64,000 bases of DNA from Aquimarina muelleri DSM 19832. Its GTDB lineage: Bacteria > Bacteroidota > Bacteroidia > Flavobacteriales > Flavobacteriaceae. The notes beneath the pieces were generated by a model that was not told where the DNA came from, did not search any database, and saw nothing but the letters and a program-made list of their open reading frames with translations. The stretch is taken from positions 28,162 through 92,161 of the forward strand of contig NZ_AUML01000023.1 of NCBI RefSeq assembly GCF_000430665.1, in the 5' to 3' direction. The position numbers and the translations under genes are program-made. Numbering within the stretch: position 1 is the stretch's first letter; every line of letters starts with the position of its first letter. Below, one piece after another: positions 9,203 to 18,321 of the stretch.

Positions 9203-9229
9203 TTTATTTGTTTATAGCAATATTACGAT
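9203..9229 (-). promoter_or_regulatory. Operator-like element, copy 1 (upstream of arsR)
   Basis: The element lies seven bases ahead of the arsR ATG and is repeated with four differences at 8818-8844. On the minus strand it reads ATCGTAATATTGC followed by an A-rich tail. Its position is right for an ArsR operator, but the binding claim is inference. Confidence 0.55.
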
Positions 9230-9389
9230 GAATGTTTGAGTTATCCAAATATTTTTCGAGTGCAGTAGTGTTTTTTAAAGTTATTGTTTTACGATTTGAT
9301 CACAAAAAAGACCAAACACAAATATTGCTGACAACGCAAAATTCAGAAAACAGTTATAAAATCAAGGTTTCAGGAGGTGGTTTTGTAAT

Positions 9390-10151
9390 TTATTTTTTTG
9401 AAGAGGTTCTACTTTGTTTTTTATTTCTAACATAGATTAGTTTAGACCGTCCTTTTGCAGCTTCTCGTTGCTCTATTTCAAAATGTTTAATAGATTGTAT
9501 TAAAGGGGTTAGCTTTTGGAAACCATAGTTTCTGGAATCAAAATTAGGTTGTTTTTTTTGTAACAAACTACCAACATCTCCCAAAAAAGCCCAGCCATCG
9601 TCATCTGCTACATCAGATATGGTATGCGAAATTAATTTAATGTCTTTTGGGGTAATTTTATCTACATTATTTTTAGGAAGGGGTTTACTGTCTGTAGATT
9701 CGGATTCATTTTCTTCTGCTTCGTATTTAAGGATTTCGAGATAAATAAATTTATCGCAAGCTACAATAAAAGGGTTTGGAGTCTTTTTTTCTCCAATTCC
9801 AAAAACTTTCATTCCAGCCTCTCTAAGCCTTGTCGCTAAACGGGTAAAATCACTATCGCTGGATACCAAACAAAAACCATTTACTTTTTCAGAATATAAA
9901 ATATCCATGGCATCTATAATCATTGCAGAATCGGTAGCGTTTTTACCTCTTGTATATCCATATTGTTGGATAGGGGTAATAGCGTTTTCTAAAAGGATCT
10001 TTTTCCACTTTGCGAGATCTGGTTTTGTCCAGTCTCCATAAATTCTTTTAATAGTTGGATTGCCATATTTTGCAATTTCTTCCATCATTTCTTTTATATA
10101 AGTAGATGGGATATTATCTCCATCGATTAATACAGCAAGATTTAAATCCAT
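9390..10151 (-). CDS. NYN-domain (LabA-like) protein with OST-HTH/LOTUS domain
   Basis: Residues 1-140 form an NYN domain, a PIN-like ribonuclease fold: VLIDGDNIP at the start gives the first acidic cluster, KNATDSAMIIDAMD the second and SSDSDFTRLATRLRE the third, the usual metal-binding aspartates. Residues about 165-240 match an OST-HTH/LOTUS RNA-binding domain (DDDGWAFLGDVGSLL, then FDSRNYGFQKLTPLI). The C-terminus is basic. Such proteins are widespread in bacteria and are thought to act on RNA, though the target is unknown. It lies 81 bases downstream of the DEAD-box helicase gene on the same strand, which fits a shared RNA-related job. Confidence 0.9.
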   Translation of the reverse strand: MDLNLAVLIDGDNIPSTYIKEMMEEIAKYGNPTIKRIYGDWTKPDLAKWKKILLENAITPIQQYGYTRGKNATDSAMIIDAMDILYSEKVNGFCLVSSDSDFTRLATRLREAGMKVFGIGEKKTPNPFIVACDKFIYLEILKYEAEENESESTDSKPLPKNNVDKITPKDIKLISHTISDVADDDGWAFLGDVGSLLQKKQPNFDSRNYGFQKLTPLIQSIKHFEIEQREAAKGRSKLIYVRNKKQSRTSSKK

Positions 10152-10232
10152 AAGAAAGAATTATATGTTTTTTAGTAATTTAATGATAAAAGGTATTTAT
10201 ACTATTTTGATAAAAGCAAAAAGGCAATTCTA

Positions 10233-11588
10233 TTATCGCTTCTTATTTTTATTTTTTAAGTTATAGGTTTTGTCTCCTTTGGTTTTTGGTTTTTTGTATT
10301 TCTTTTTAATTTCTCGTTGGTAGGAGCCACCCAAATTTACTTTTTTGTTTTTTTCTTTTTTTTCATGAAACGAAGCTCCAACCTCATCATTAGGGCGTTT
10401 ATGAGGATTGTTGATTTCCAGAATTTTTGGCTGTTCTTCTGGAGTAAGTTGCTCCGAGATTTCGACACTACTAGGAATATCCAATTGCTCGATTTCCATT
10501 TCCATTAAACTTTCGATAGCATCTAGATGTTCTTGTTCTTTTTCTGTGGTAAGCACAAACGAAACACCTTCTTTTTCTGCACGCCCGGTTCTACCGATAC
10601 GGTGCATATAATTTTCAGGATATTCTGGGGTATCCAGATTAATTACCTGACTTACATTTTCTATATCCAATCCTCTAGCCATTACATCGGTAGCTATCAA
10701 AATTCTATTTTCTCCTTTTCTAAATTGCTCGATACTTCGCAATCTGTAGTTTTGAGTTTTATTAGAGTGTATAATACAAATTTCTTCTTTGTAATTTTTT
10801 TCTAATTGCTCAAACAAACGATCTGCAATCTTTTTATATCCAACAAAAATTAAGGTTTTATGAAAAGTCTCGGTATCGGCAAGTAAATGCTCTAACAGAT
10901 TTACTTTTGTATAAAAGTTAGGTACTTTATAACCATATTGTTTAATGTTCTCTAAAGGTGTTCCACTTTTGGCAACAGATATTCTTTGTGGGGTAACAAA
11001 TATTTCAGAAATCATTTTGTCTACCTCTTCTGTCATAGTCGCAGAAAACATAATATTTTGTCGCTGCTGCGGAAGGATATCAAAAATATTCATTAATTGA
11101 TGTCTAAATCCTAGATCTAGCATTACATCTACTTCATCTATTACCAATTTTTGTATAGATTTAAGTTGTAAAACTCTACTTACTGCAAGATCGTATAAAC
11201 GACCTGGGGTAGCAACAATAATATCTAATCCTTTTGCAACTGCTTGTTTTTGGGTGTTTATATTGGTACCACCATAAACTCCTGTAATACGCATGTTAAG
11301 ATAGGTAGATAATTTTTCGATTTCATCTACTACCTGTACAACAAGTTCACGAGTAGGAACCAGTACTAATACTCTTGGATTGTCTTGTACAGAATATTTT
11401 AACATCCTTAAAATAGGAAGCATATAGGCATACGTTTTACCAGTACCAGTTTGTGCAATACCAACTACATCTTTACCAGACATTACTGGTGCAAATGCCT
11501 GCTCTTGTATTGGTGTTGGGGTATCAAACCCTAAATCATCAAGGGCATTAATAAGTTGGGTGCTTAAATTTAAATCTCGAAAAGTCAA
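10233..11588 (-). CDS. DEAD-box family ATP-dependent RNA helicase (DEVD variant)
   Basis: An RNA helicase with the full motif set: Q motif TPTPIQEQ, Walker A AQTGTGKT at 45-52, PTREL, ATPGR, DEVD at 151-154 in place of DEAD, SAT at 172-174, and HRIGRTGR in the second domain. The last 80 residues are rich in Lys and Asn and end in KNKNKKR, a basic RNA-binding tail. It probably assists ribosome assembly or RNA unwinding in the cold, as RhlE and related enzymes do, but the exact paralogue is uncertain. The start is a TTG. It is divergent from the FMN reductase gene, and their promoters overlap. Confidence 0.93.
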   Translation of the reverse strand: MTFRDLNLSTQLINALDDLGFDTPTPIQEQAFAPVMSGKDVVGIAQTGTGKTYAYMLPILRMLKYSVQDNPRVLVLVPTRELVVQVVDEIEKLSTYLNMRITGVYGGTNINTQKQAVAKGLDIIVATPGRLYDLAVSRVLQLKSIQKLVIDEVDVMLDLGFRHQLMNIFDILPQQRQNIMFSATMTEEVDKMISEIFVTPQRISVAKSGTPLENIKQYGYKVPNFYTKVNLLEHLLADTETFHKTLIFVGYKKIADRLFEQLEKNYKEEICIIHSNKTQNYRLRSIEQFRKGENRILIATDVMARGLDIENVSQVINLDTPEYPENYMHRIGRTGRAEKEGVSFVLTTEKEQEHLDAIESLMEMEIEQLDIPSSVEISEQLTPEEQPKILEINNPHKRPNDEVGASFHEKKEKNKKVNLGGSYQREIKKKYKKPKTKGDKTYNLKNKNKKR

Positions 11589-11628
11589 TTTGAATATATT
11601 TTTTTTGATGTTACAAAGGTAGCCTTAT

Positions 11629-11659
11629 TTTGGGACTGTATGCATTTTGGTTACTTTTG
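11629..11659 (+). promoter_or_regulatory. Bacteroidota-type promoter for the FMN reductase-pabB pair
   Basis: TTTG at 11629-11632 and TACTTTTG at 11652-11659 are separated by exactly 19 bases, matching the -33/-7 consensus of the Bacteroidota primary sigma factor. The coding start follows 20 bases later. A TACCTTTG box on the minus strand (11621-11614) could serve the divergent helicase gene. Confidence 0.75.
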
Positions 11660-11678
11660 ATTTCTAAATACAATACTA

Positions 11679-12218
11679 ATGAAGAAAATTCTTGCCTTTG
11701 CAGGTTCTAATAGCAGTACTTCTATCAATCATAAATTGGTGGGTTTTGTAGTTTCACAAATAAAAGGACATGAAACCAGGGTTATAAGCCTTATTAATTA
11801 CCCAATGCCGATGTATAGTGAAGATGAAGAAAAGAATAATGGTTTTCCAGGAATGATTATGGGACTAAGACAAGAGATTTCTGAAGTAGATGCTTTGATT
11901 ATTTCTGTAAATGAGCATAATGGTGGTTGGAGTGCCTTTTTTAAAAACGTAATAGATTGGTTGTCCAGAATAGATCGTAATTTTTTAGAAAACAAGAAAA
12001 TTTTATTAATGAGTACTTCTCCTGGAAAAAGAGGGGCAGTAAGTGCTTTAGAGTTTGCCAAGGAAGTATTACCAAGATTTGGAGCAGAGATTACAGATAG
12101 TTTTAGTTTCCCTTCTTTTTACGAAAATTTTTCGGTAGAATCTAATACGGTAATAGATGAGACTCTTTTATTGGGATTAAACGAAGTTCTAAGTACTTTT
12201 GCACATCAAATTGAATGA
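11679..12218 (+). CDS. NADPH-dependent FMN reductase family protein
   Basis: A flavodoxin-like protein of 179 residues. The phosphate-binding loop AGSNSSTSINH starts at residue 8, and the FMN-contacting region reads VNEHNGGWSAFFKNVIDWLSR where the family usually has a PEYNGS motif, so the flavin contact is slightly unusual. Such proteins reduce flavins or quinones with NAD(P)H in the cytoplasm. The gene is led by a good promoter and its 3' end overlaps the next gene, pabB, by up to 20 bases, indicating one transcript. There is no evident functional link between the two. Confidence 0.88.
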   Translation: MKKILAFAGSNSSTSINHKLVGFVVSQIKGHETRVISLINYPMPMYSEDEEKNNGFPGMIMGLRQEISEVDALIISVNEHNGGWSAFFKNVIDWLSRIDRNFLENKKILLMSTSPGKRGAVSALEFAKEVLPRFGAEITDSFSFPSFYENFSVESNTVIDETLLLGLNEVLSTFAHQIE

Positions 12219-13542
12219 GCAAGTGCGAAGTAGTAAAGAATACGTTTTAGAAAACCCTTTAGAATTTAAAGCTAAATTATTGCAATGGGCGCAACAGTTT
12301 GAAGAGGTTATATGGTTGGATTCTAACGATTATAAACAACAATATTCTAGTTATGATGCAGTACTTGCGGTAGATGCTTTTACTGGTATTAAAACAGATT
12401 ATTATAATGGTTTTGATAAATTAAAGGAGTATCAGGAACAAACTCAGGATTGGATTTTTGGTTACCTTTCTTATGATCTTAAAAATGATGTAGAAAATCT
12501 GGTTTCCAAAAACCAAGATGATCTTGGTTTTCCTGATTTGTGTTTTTTTCAGCCTAAAAAACTTTTTCTGCTTAAAGGTAATACTCTAGAGATTCAGTAT
12601 TTAAGAATGGTGGATGATGAAATAGAAGAAGATTTTGAATATATAACTGCTATCAGTATAGAAACAGGTGTTTTTGATAAAGACATGGGACAACCATGCG
12701 AAAAAATAAAAATAAGCCTTAGGATAACAAAAGATGTATATAAAGAAAAAGTAAATCAAATGCTTGCTCATATTCATCGGGGAGATATATACGAAGCTAA
12801 TTTTTGCCAAGAGTTTTATGCAAAAAATAGTTGTATACATCCTTTACAGACCTATTATCATTTAAATTCTATTTCGAAACCTCCTTTTGCTACCTTTTTT
12901 AAGATGAATCATTGTTATTTATTATCTGCATCGCCAGAACGATATTTAAGAAAGGAAGGCAAAAAAATAATCTCTCAGCCTATAAAAGGTACAGCAAAGA
13001 GATCTTTGGATATTAAGGAGGATAAAAAAATGATATCCGATTTAGAAAAAGACCTTAAAGAACGATCAGAAAATATTATGATTGTAGATCTGGTACGAAA
13101 TGATTTATCCAAAACAGCAACAAAAGGATCGGTTAAAGTTGAAGAGCTGTGTAAAGTATACTCTTTTGATCAAGTGCATCAAATGATCTCGACAGTGGTT
13201 TCTGAAATCGGTAGTAATACCTCTCCTGTAGATGTTATTAAAACCACTTTCCCAATGGGAAGTATGACAGGAGCTCCTAAAATATCTGCTATGCAAATTA
13301 TAGAAAATCTGGAAGAATCTAAAAGAGGATTGTATAGTGGCGCAGTAGGATATTTTTCGCCAGAAGGAAATTTTGATTTTAATGTGGTTATTAGAAGTAT
13401 ATTATATAATAAAGAAAAACAATATGTTTCTTATACTGTTGGAGGAGCAATAACTGCTAAATCAGATCCAGATAAAGAATATGAAGAATGTTTACTGAAG
13501 GCAAAGGCTATGCGCGAGGCATTAGAGGGGACTAGTTTTTGA
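12199..13542 (+). CDS. pabB: Aminodeoxychorismate synthase component I (anthranilate synthase component I family)
   Basis: A chorismate-binding enzyme of 447 residues that aminates chorismate on the way to p-aminobenzoate and folate. The C-terminal half holds the signature sequences: IHRGDIYEANFCQEF, FATFFKMNHCYLLSASPERYL, QPIKGTAKR, IVDLVRNDLSKTA, TFPMGSMTGAPK and SGAVGYFSPEGNFDFNV. The PIKGT signature is typical of PabB rather than TrpE. No glutaminase partner lies beside it, so PabA must be elsewhere. The start is unclear: the frame opens at TTG 12199 inside the preceding gene, but GTG 12223 gives an N-terminus (MRSSKEY) that looks more like homologues. Confidence 0.88.
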   Translation: MHIKLNEQVRSSKEYVLENPLEFKAKLLQWAQQFEEVIWLDSNDYKQQYSSYDAVLAVDAFTGIKTDYYNGFDKLKEYQEQTQDWIFGYLSYDLKNDVENLVSKNQDDLGFPDLCFFQPKKLFLLKGNTLEIQYLRMVDDEIEEDFEYITAISIETGVFDKDMGQPCEKIKISLRITKDVYKEKVNQMLAHIHRGDIYEANFCQEFYAKNSCIHPLQTYYHLNSISKPPFATFFKMNHCYLLSASPERYLRKEGKKIISQPIKGTAKRSLDIKEDKKMISDLEKDLKERSENIMIVDLVRNDLSKTATKGSVKVEELCKVYSFDQVHQMISTVVSEIGSNTSPVDVIKTTFPMGSMTGAPKISAMQIIENLEESKRGLYSGAVGYFSPEGNFDFNVVIRSILYNKEKQYVSYTVGGAITAKSDPDKEYEECLLKAKAMREALEGTSF

Positions 13543-13584
13543 GTATATGACTTGTCTTGTCTCAAACCTTCAAACTCAAAAACT
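13534..13584. terminator. Possible bidirectional hairpin at the end of pabB
   Basis: Exact 11-base arms AGTTTTTGAGT (13534-13544) and ACTCAAAAACT (13574-13584) enclose 29 bases. The left arm overlaps the pabB stop codon. It lies between two convergent genes, but no proper T run follows on either strand. Confidence 0.35.
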
Positions 13585-13599
13585 AAATGACTTATTTAA

Positions 13600-14301
13600 T
13601 TAAATAAGATTTCTTCTAAAACTCTTTCTTACATCAATAATAATTTCTTTAACCTCTTTGGCAGTCATGTCTTTGATAATTGCTATTTCTTCAAAATTTA
13701 ATTTGCCAAAAACGAAAAGGTCAATAACTTTAGAGGTTTCCATAGGTAACCAACTATAAAATTTACCTAATAATTTCTGTTTTTTATAGGCAGAAGAAGA
13801 TTTAGAATCTATAACTCTAAGGATAGCAGAATCTTGGTCATCATAAATAAAATTTAGCTTGTCTTCGGAATTTTGACGATAACAAATATCATCTAACTCT
13901 TCTTTCATTATAAGTTCATTATCACCTTCTACGGTATAATTTTCTTCAAGTTCCTTTAGTTCTTTTTTTAAAAAATAACTAGTACTAATATTTTTTTGAT
14001 GCCACCCTTCGCGTTGATGTAGTTCATCCATAAGCTCATCTGCTATTTTAAAAAGTTGAAGCTCTAGAGATAAAGTATCTATTTCTGTATCTAGATTATC
14101 TTGGTGTAATTTAACGATTGCATCATCAATAATACCATTAGAACAATACATGTTTTGAGGTAAAATACCTGTGCTTTCTGCTATATAAAGTCTGTGTTTT
14201 ACATATGGATGTAAGTGGGGTACGATGGATAATAACTTTTTACTAAATTCCTTTTTATCATCAGTCCTTTTATATTTTTGTAATTCATTAGTGGTATTCA
14301 T
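13600..14301 (-). CDS. Sigma-70-like regulatory protein of unknown target
   Basis: The 233-residue product is acidic and helical. The last 55 residues (LLGKFYSWLPMETSKVIDLF, then LNFEEIAIIKDMTAKEVKEI and DVRKSFRRNL) look like sigma region 4, with a helix-turn-helix of the kind that reads -35/-33 promoter boxes. The N-terminal 150 residues show no clear sigma region 2 and instead begin with a short helical part (PHLHPYVKHRLYIAESTGIL). It may be a highly diverged sigma factor or a protein that borrowed region 4. It stands alone, convergent with pabB. I am confident it is a gene, less so of the function. Confidence 0.7.
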   Translation of the reverse strand: MNTTNELQKYKRTDDKKEFSKKLLSIVPHLHPYVKHRLYIAESTGILPQNMYCSNGIIDDAIVKLHQDNLDTEIDTLSLELQLFKIADELMDELHQREGWHQKNISTSYFLKKELKELEENYTVEGDNELIMKEELDDICYRQNSEDKLNFIYDDQDSAILRVIDSKSSSAYKKQKLLGKFYSWLPMETSKVIDLFVFGKLNFEEIAIIKDMTAKEVKEIIIDVRKSFRRNLI

Positions 14302-14401
14302 AGGTACTTGATTTAAGAGTTGTTTTCTAAAAATAAGGAAAACAAATTAAATTTAATGTTAAAAACCTGATAATCAGTTTTTAACTGTGGTTTTATTTAG
14401 G

Positions 14402-14432
14402 ATTGTGATAGCCATTCAAAATCGTATATTTG
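14402..14432 (+). promoter_or_regulatory. Bacteroidota-type promoter for tilS-dsbD
   Basis: ATTG at 14402-14405 and TATATTTG at 14425-14432 are 19 bases apart, a close match to TTTG-N19-TAnnTTTG. The tilS start lies 30 bases downstream. Confidence 0.65.
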
Positions 14433-14461
14433 AAAAAGCTAAAAAATAGATAATATTAAAT

Positions 14462-15778
14462 TTGTTGTTACAAGAATTTAGAAATCATATTATAACCAAT
14501 TTTCCTTTTCTTTCAGGAAGCAAATTATTAATTGCTTGTAGTGGAGGATTAGATAGTATTGTCTTAGTAAAACTTTTAGATACGTTAGAAATTGATTTTA
14601 GTGTAGCACACTGTAATTTTAAATTACGAGGAAAAGAAAGTGATGGAGACGAGAAATTTATAATAAAGCTAGCAGAAAAACTCCATATCCCTTTTTTTAG
14701 AATAGATTTTGATACCAAAAAATATGCAAAAGAACATAAGTTGTCTATACAGATGGCAGCTAGAGATTTGCGATATGATTGGTTTAAAAAACTAGCAACA
14801 GAACATGGTTTTGATTATATTTTAACAGCACATCATGCAGATGATAACTTAGAGACTTTTTTGATTAATTTATCTAGAGGTACAGGAATAGAAGGTTTAA
14901 CAGGAATACCAGAAATTAATGAAATTTTTATTCGTCCTCTTCTTCCTTTTTCCAGAACTGAAATTCTAAAATTTGCCAAGGATAATGTATTGGATTGGAG
15001 AGAAGACAGTAGTAATAGTAGTATAAAATATCTTCGGAATAATCTTAGGCACGAAGTAGTTCCCAATTTAAAATTGGTAAACCCGAGGTTTTTATCCAAT
15101 TTTAATACCACTATAGAGTATCTTAAACAAAGTAACGAGTTTATTCAAGGGCAAATATCTTATCTTAAAAAAGAATTATTTGAAACTTCCGATAAAGGGT
15201 ACATTAAGATATCAATATGTAAATTGGGTGAGTTTGGAAATCCACGAACCAATTTATATTTTTTATTAAAAGATTATGGATTTAAAGCTTGGGGGGATAT
15301 TGAGCAGATAATAACAGCTCAATCTGGCAAGCAAGTGTTTTCAGAATCCCATAGATTAGTTAAAGACAGAGGTTATTTATTATTAACTGATATACCTGAA
15401 GAGATATCATATCGGGAATATAGTATACCTGAAGAAGAAAGTATGATAATGATTCCTTCTGGAGCACTTAAATTTAAAGTAGTAGTAGGAATTTCAGATA
15501 CAAACCTGAATACGGTTTATGTTGATAAAGAAAAGTTAAAGTACCCTTTAATTGTAAGAAAATGGAAAGAAGGAGATTATTTTTACCCTTTAGGGATGAA
15601 AGGAAAGAAAAAACTTAGTAAATATTTTAAAGACGAAAAATTATCTCTTTTAGCTAAAGAGAGAGTATGGTTATTATGCTCTGGAAAAGAAATTATATGG
15701 ATTATAAATTACAGAGCAGATAATAGATATAAAATAAGCCCTCAAACAAAACAAATACTTAAAATAACCTTGATCTAA
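14462..15778 (+). CDS. tilS: tRNA(Ile)-lysidine synthase
   Basis: Modifies C34 of the CAU-anticodon tRNA-Ile to lysidine with ATP and lysine, so that AUA is read as isoleucine; this is essential in nearly all bacteria. The PP-loop ATP-binding motif SGGLDS is at 27-32; HCNFKLRGKESDGDE, TAHHADDNLETFL and LRNNLRHEVVP are all typical of TilS. The C-terminal domain has RKWKEGDYFYPLGMKGKKKL, which binds the tRNA acceptor stem. The start is TTG at 14462 or the adjacent TTG at 14465, the latter giving MLQEF as in homologues. The stop TAA shares a base with the dsbD ATG, so the two are translationally coupled. Confidence 0.96.
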   Translation: MLLQEFRNHIITNFPFLSGSKLLIACSGGLDSIVLVKLLDTLEIDFSVAHCNFKLRGKESDGDEKFIIKLAEKLHIPFFRIDFDTKKYAKEHKLSIQMAARDLRYDWFKKLATEHGFDYILTAHHADDNLETFLINLSRGTGIEGLTGIPEINEIFIRPLLPFSRTEILKFAKDNVLDWREDSSNSSIKYLRNNLRHEVVPNLKLVNPRFLSNFNTTIEYLKQSNEFIQGQISYLKKELFETSDKGYIKISICKLGEFGNPRTNLYFLLKDYGFKAWGDIEQIITAQSGKQVFSESHRLVKDRGYLLLTDIPEEISYREYSIPEEESMIMIPSGALKFKVVVGISDTNLNTVYVDKEKLKYPLIVRKWKEGDYFYPLGMKGKKKLSKYFKDEKLSLLAKERVWLLCSGKEIIWIINYRADNRYKISPQTKQILKITLI

Positions 15779-17754
15779 TGCGAAATCTAATATTACTAAT
15801 CACTTTACTATTTTCTACAATACTTTTTTCGCAAACATTAGATCCTATTAAATGGAAAGCAAGTGTAGAAAAAGAAACAGAAGATACTTATGTATTACAT
15901 TTTAAGGCTACATTAGATAAAGGCTGGCATTTATATTCACAAAATGAGGCAGAAGGCGATGAAATAGCACCTACACCTACAGAATTCACTTTTGATAATA
16001 CACCGCAAACATATACCCTTGTAGGAGAAACTAATGAGCCAAATGGAATTGAAAAATATGATAACATCTTCGAAATGGATGTTAAGTATTTTGAAGATAA
16101 AGCTGTCTTTTTTCAAAAAATAAAGCTTGTAGATAAAAATATAAAACAAATAAACGCAGAGGTGTTCTTTTCGGTATGTGATGACGAAAGATGTCTTGCA
16201 CCAGAAATAGTACAATTTAATATAAATCTTGATGGTGCAGCAGTTGAAAATAAAGGAGATCTTTCAAGTATTACAGCAAAGGATCAAGAAAAATCAAAAG
16301 GATTAGATATAAACGTAAAAGGATGGGATGTTTACCCTTCAGAAGATACGGAAGAGAAAAGTTATTTCACCATATTTATTTTAGGCTTTTTAGGAGGATT
16401 AATAGCATTATTAACCCCATGTGTTTTTCCTATGATACCACTTACGGTTTCCTTTTTTACCAAAGGAAATAAGGATCGTAAAAAAGGATTGTTTAACGCC
16501 ATTTTATATGCGTTTTTTATATTTATAATCTATATTTTATTAAGCTTACCATTTCATTTGTTAGACTCTTTAGATCCAGAAATATTAAACAACATTTCTA
16601 CAAATGTCACTCTTAATATTGTGTTCTTTGTTATTTTTATAGTGTTTGCTATATCCTTTTTTGGATATTTCGAAATAACATTGCCAGCATCTTGGAGTAA
16701 TAAACTGGATAGTAAAGCAAATAGTATAGGAGGTGTTATAGGTATCTTTTTTATGGCATTAACATTGGCATTAGTTTCCTTTTCATGCACAGGGCCAATC
16801 CTAGGATCTTTGTTAGGAGGGTCGTTAAGTAGTGATGGTGGAGCAATGCAGTTAAGCTTTGGTATGGGAGGATTTGGTTTGGCTTTGGCTTTACCATTTG
16901 GGTTATTTGCTCTGTTTCCTAATTGGTTGAATTCTTTACCAAAAAGCGGAGGTTGGTTAAATACTGTAAAAGTAGTATTAGGTTTTGTAGAATTAGCATT
17001 GGCGTTTAAGTTTTTATCCAATGCAGACCTTGTAGAACACTGGGGTATTTTAAAACGAGAAATATTTATAGGAATTTGGATTGTAATAGGTGTAGTAATG
17101 GTTTTATATCTTTTTGGAAAAATACGTTTTCCACATGATAGCCCTATACAAAAACTAAGTATTGGTAGAAAAACATTAGGAGTATTAATTTTAGCATTTG
17201 TAATTTACTTAATCCCTGGGCTAACCAATACCACGTATGCAAATTTAAAATTGTTAAGTGGTTTTCCTCCTCCTTTATTTTATAGTATTTATGAAAAAGA
17301 AGCACATGGGCCATTAGGGCTTAATGCATATACCGATTTTGAAGAAGGACTTAAAGCAGCCAAAATACAGAATAAACCCATTATATTAGATTTTACAGGA
17401 TGGGCATGTGTAAACTGTCGTAAAATGGAAGAGCAGGTGTGGAGTCATCCAGAAATTATGGATATACTTAAAAACGAGTATATCTTAATATCTTTGTATG
17501 TGGATGATCGAAAAGAATTATCAGAAAAAGATCAATTTAAATATTTGAAATCCGAAGGAAGAGTAAAAGATATTAGAACGATAGGGGATAAGTGGGCAAC
17601 TTTTCAAACTCTTAATTTCAAAAACAATTCGCAACCTTATTATGTGCTTTTAGATACAGATATTAATTTATTGAACCATACTACAGCATATACACCAGAT
17701 ACTGACGAATATTTAAAGTGGTTAAAAACAGGCCTAAAAAACTATAAGAAATAA
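15778..17754 (+). CDS. dsbD: Thiol:disulfide interchange protein DsbD
   Basis: Carries reducing power from cytoplasmic thioredoxin across the inner membrane to periplasmic disulfide isomerases or cytochrome c maturation proteins. Order: signal peptide (1-19), N-terminal alpha domain with WHLYSQNEAEGDE and the pair in VCDDERCLAP, a central membrane region of about eight helices with the redox cysteines in TPCVFPMIP and SCTGPILG, and a C-terminal thioredoxin domain with C544-V-N-C547 in GWACVNCRKME. The length of 658 is normal for Bacteroidota. It overlaps tilS by one base. Confidence 0.95.
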   Translation: MRNLILLITLLFSTILFSQTLDPIKWKASVEKETEDTYVLHFKATLDKGWHLYSQNEAEGDEIAPTPTEFTFDNTPQTYTLVGETNEPNGIEKYDNIFEMDVKYFEDKAVFFQKIKLVDKNIKQINAEVFFSVCDDERCLAPEIVQFNINLDGAAVENKGDLSSITAKDQEKSKGLDINVKGWDVYPSEDTEEKSYFTIFILGFLGGLIALLTPCVFPMIPLTVSFFTKGNKDRKKGLFNAILYAFFIFIIYILLSLPFHLLDSLDPEILNNISTNVTLNIVFFVIFIVFAISFFGYFEITLPASWSNKLDSKANSIGGVIGIFFMALTLALVSFSCTGPILGSLLGGSLSSDGGAMQLSFGMGGFGLALALPFGLFALFPNWLNSLPKSGGWLNTVKVVLGFVELALAFKFLSNADLVEHWGILKREIFIGIWIVIGVVMVLYLFGKIRFPHDSPIQKLSIGRKTLGVLILAFVIYLIPGLTNTTYANLKLLSGFPPPLFYSIYEKEAHGPLGLNAYTDFEEGLKAAKIQNKPIILDFTGWACVNCRKMEEQVWSHPEIMDILKNEYILISLYVDDRKELSEKDQFKYLKSEGRVKDIRTIGDKWATFQTLNFKNNSQPYYVLLDTDINLLNHTTAYTPDTDEYLKWLKTGLKNYKK

Positions 17755-17777
17755 AACCTTTAAATTAAAAACCACTA

Positions 17778-18179
17778 ATGAATATTTTTATAAGTATATG
17801 TGGTATGTTGTTTCTGTTTTTTTTAGTTTTATTTTTTAAGTATCGAGTTTTGTCTTCAAATACAGTTATAATAATTGATTCTTCTATACAATATAAAATA
17901 GTAGATATAGAGCAGAAAGATTATTTAAGATATAGTTTTGAATCATTAAATAAAAATAAAAGAGTATGGCTCGATGATTCTTCTGGTACTATTAAATGGC
18001 TATATGTAAATAAAGCGGATTTCGATAGGCTATGGCCTGAAAGCCCTTTTAAAATGGTAGAGAAAAATTACTATATAAAAGCAAAATTCAAACTAAAAAA
18101 AATGTTTTTTGGAGATTATAGCATAGCAAAAGTTATAGCATTCGAAAAAGTTACAGGAAGACCTAACATAAAAAAATAA
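17778..18179 (+). CDS. Small membrane-anchored protein of unknown function
   Basis: A 133-residue protein with one hydrophobic helix at 3-22 followed by a soluble part that is probably periplasmic. It has no cysteine motif beyond C8 within the helix, and I recognise no family. The soluble part (RVWLDDSSGTIKWLYVNKADF) is beta-rich. It starts 23 bases after dsbD and may be its last operon member, but nothing further can be said about its role. Confidence 0.65.
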   Translation: MNIFISICGMLFLFFLVLFFKYRVLSSNTVIIIDSSIQYKIVDIEQKDYLRYSFESLNKNKRVWLDDSSGTIKWLYVNKADFDRLWPESPFKMVEKNYYIKAKFKLKKMFFGDYSIAKVIAFEKVTGRPNIKK

Positions 18180-18321
18180 TAGACTTTATATAATGGGATT
18201 ATGCAGGTTTGTGTTATTCCTTAATATACGCATATGGATGATAAGGTGTTAAAATCTCCTTAAAGCTGTACTGGTCGCAACGCCATTTTTTTATCTTCAT
18301 CGATAAACTAAATTTATACCA

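Noticed and set aside
9232..9435. 67-codon plus-strand frame between arsR and the NYN gene
   Set aside because: It runs into the 3' end of the NYN gene on the other strand and shows no recognisable features.
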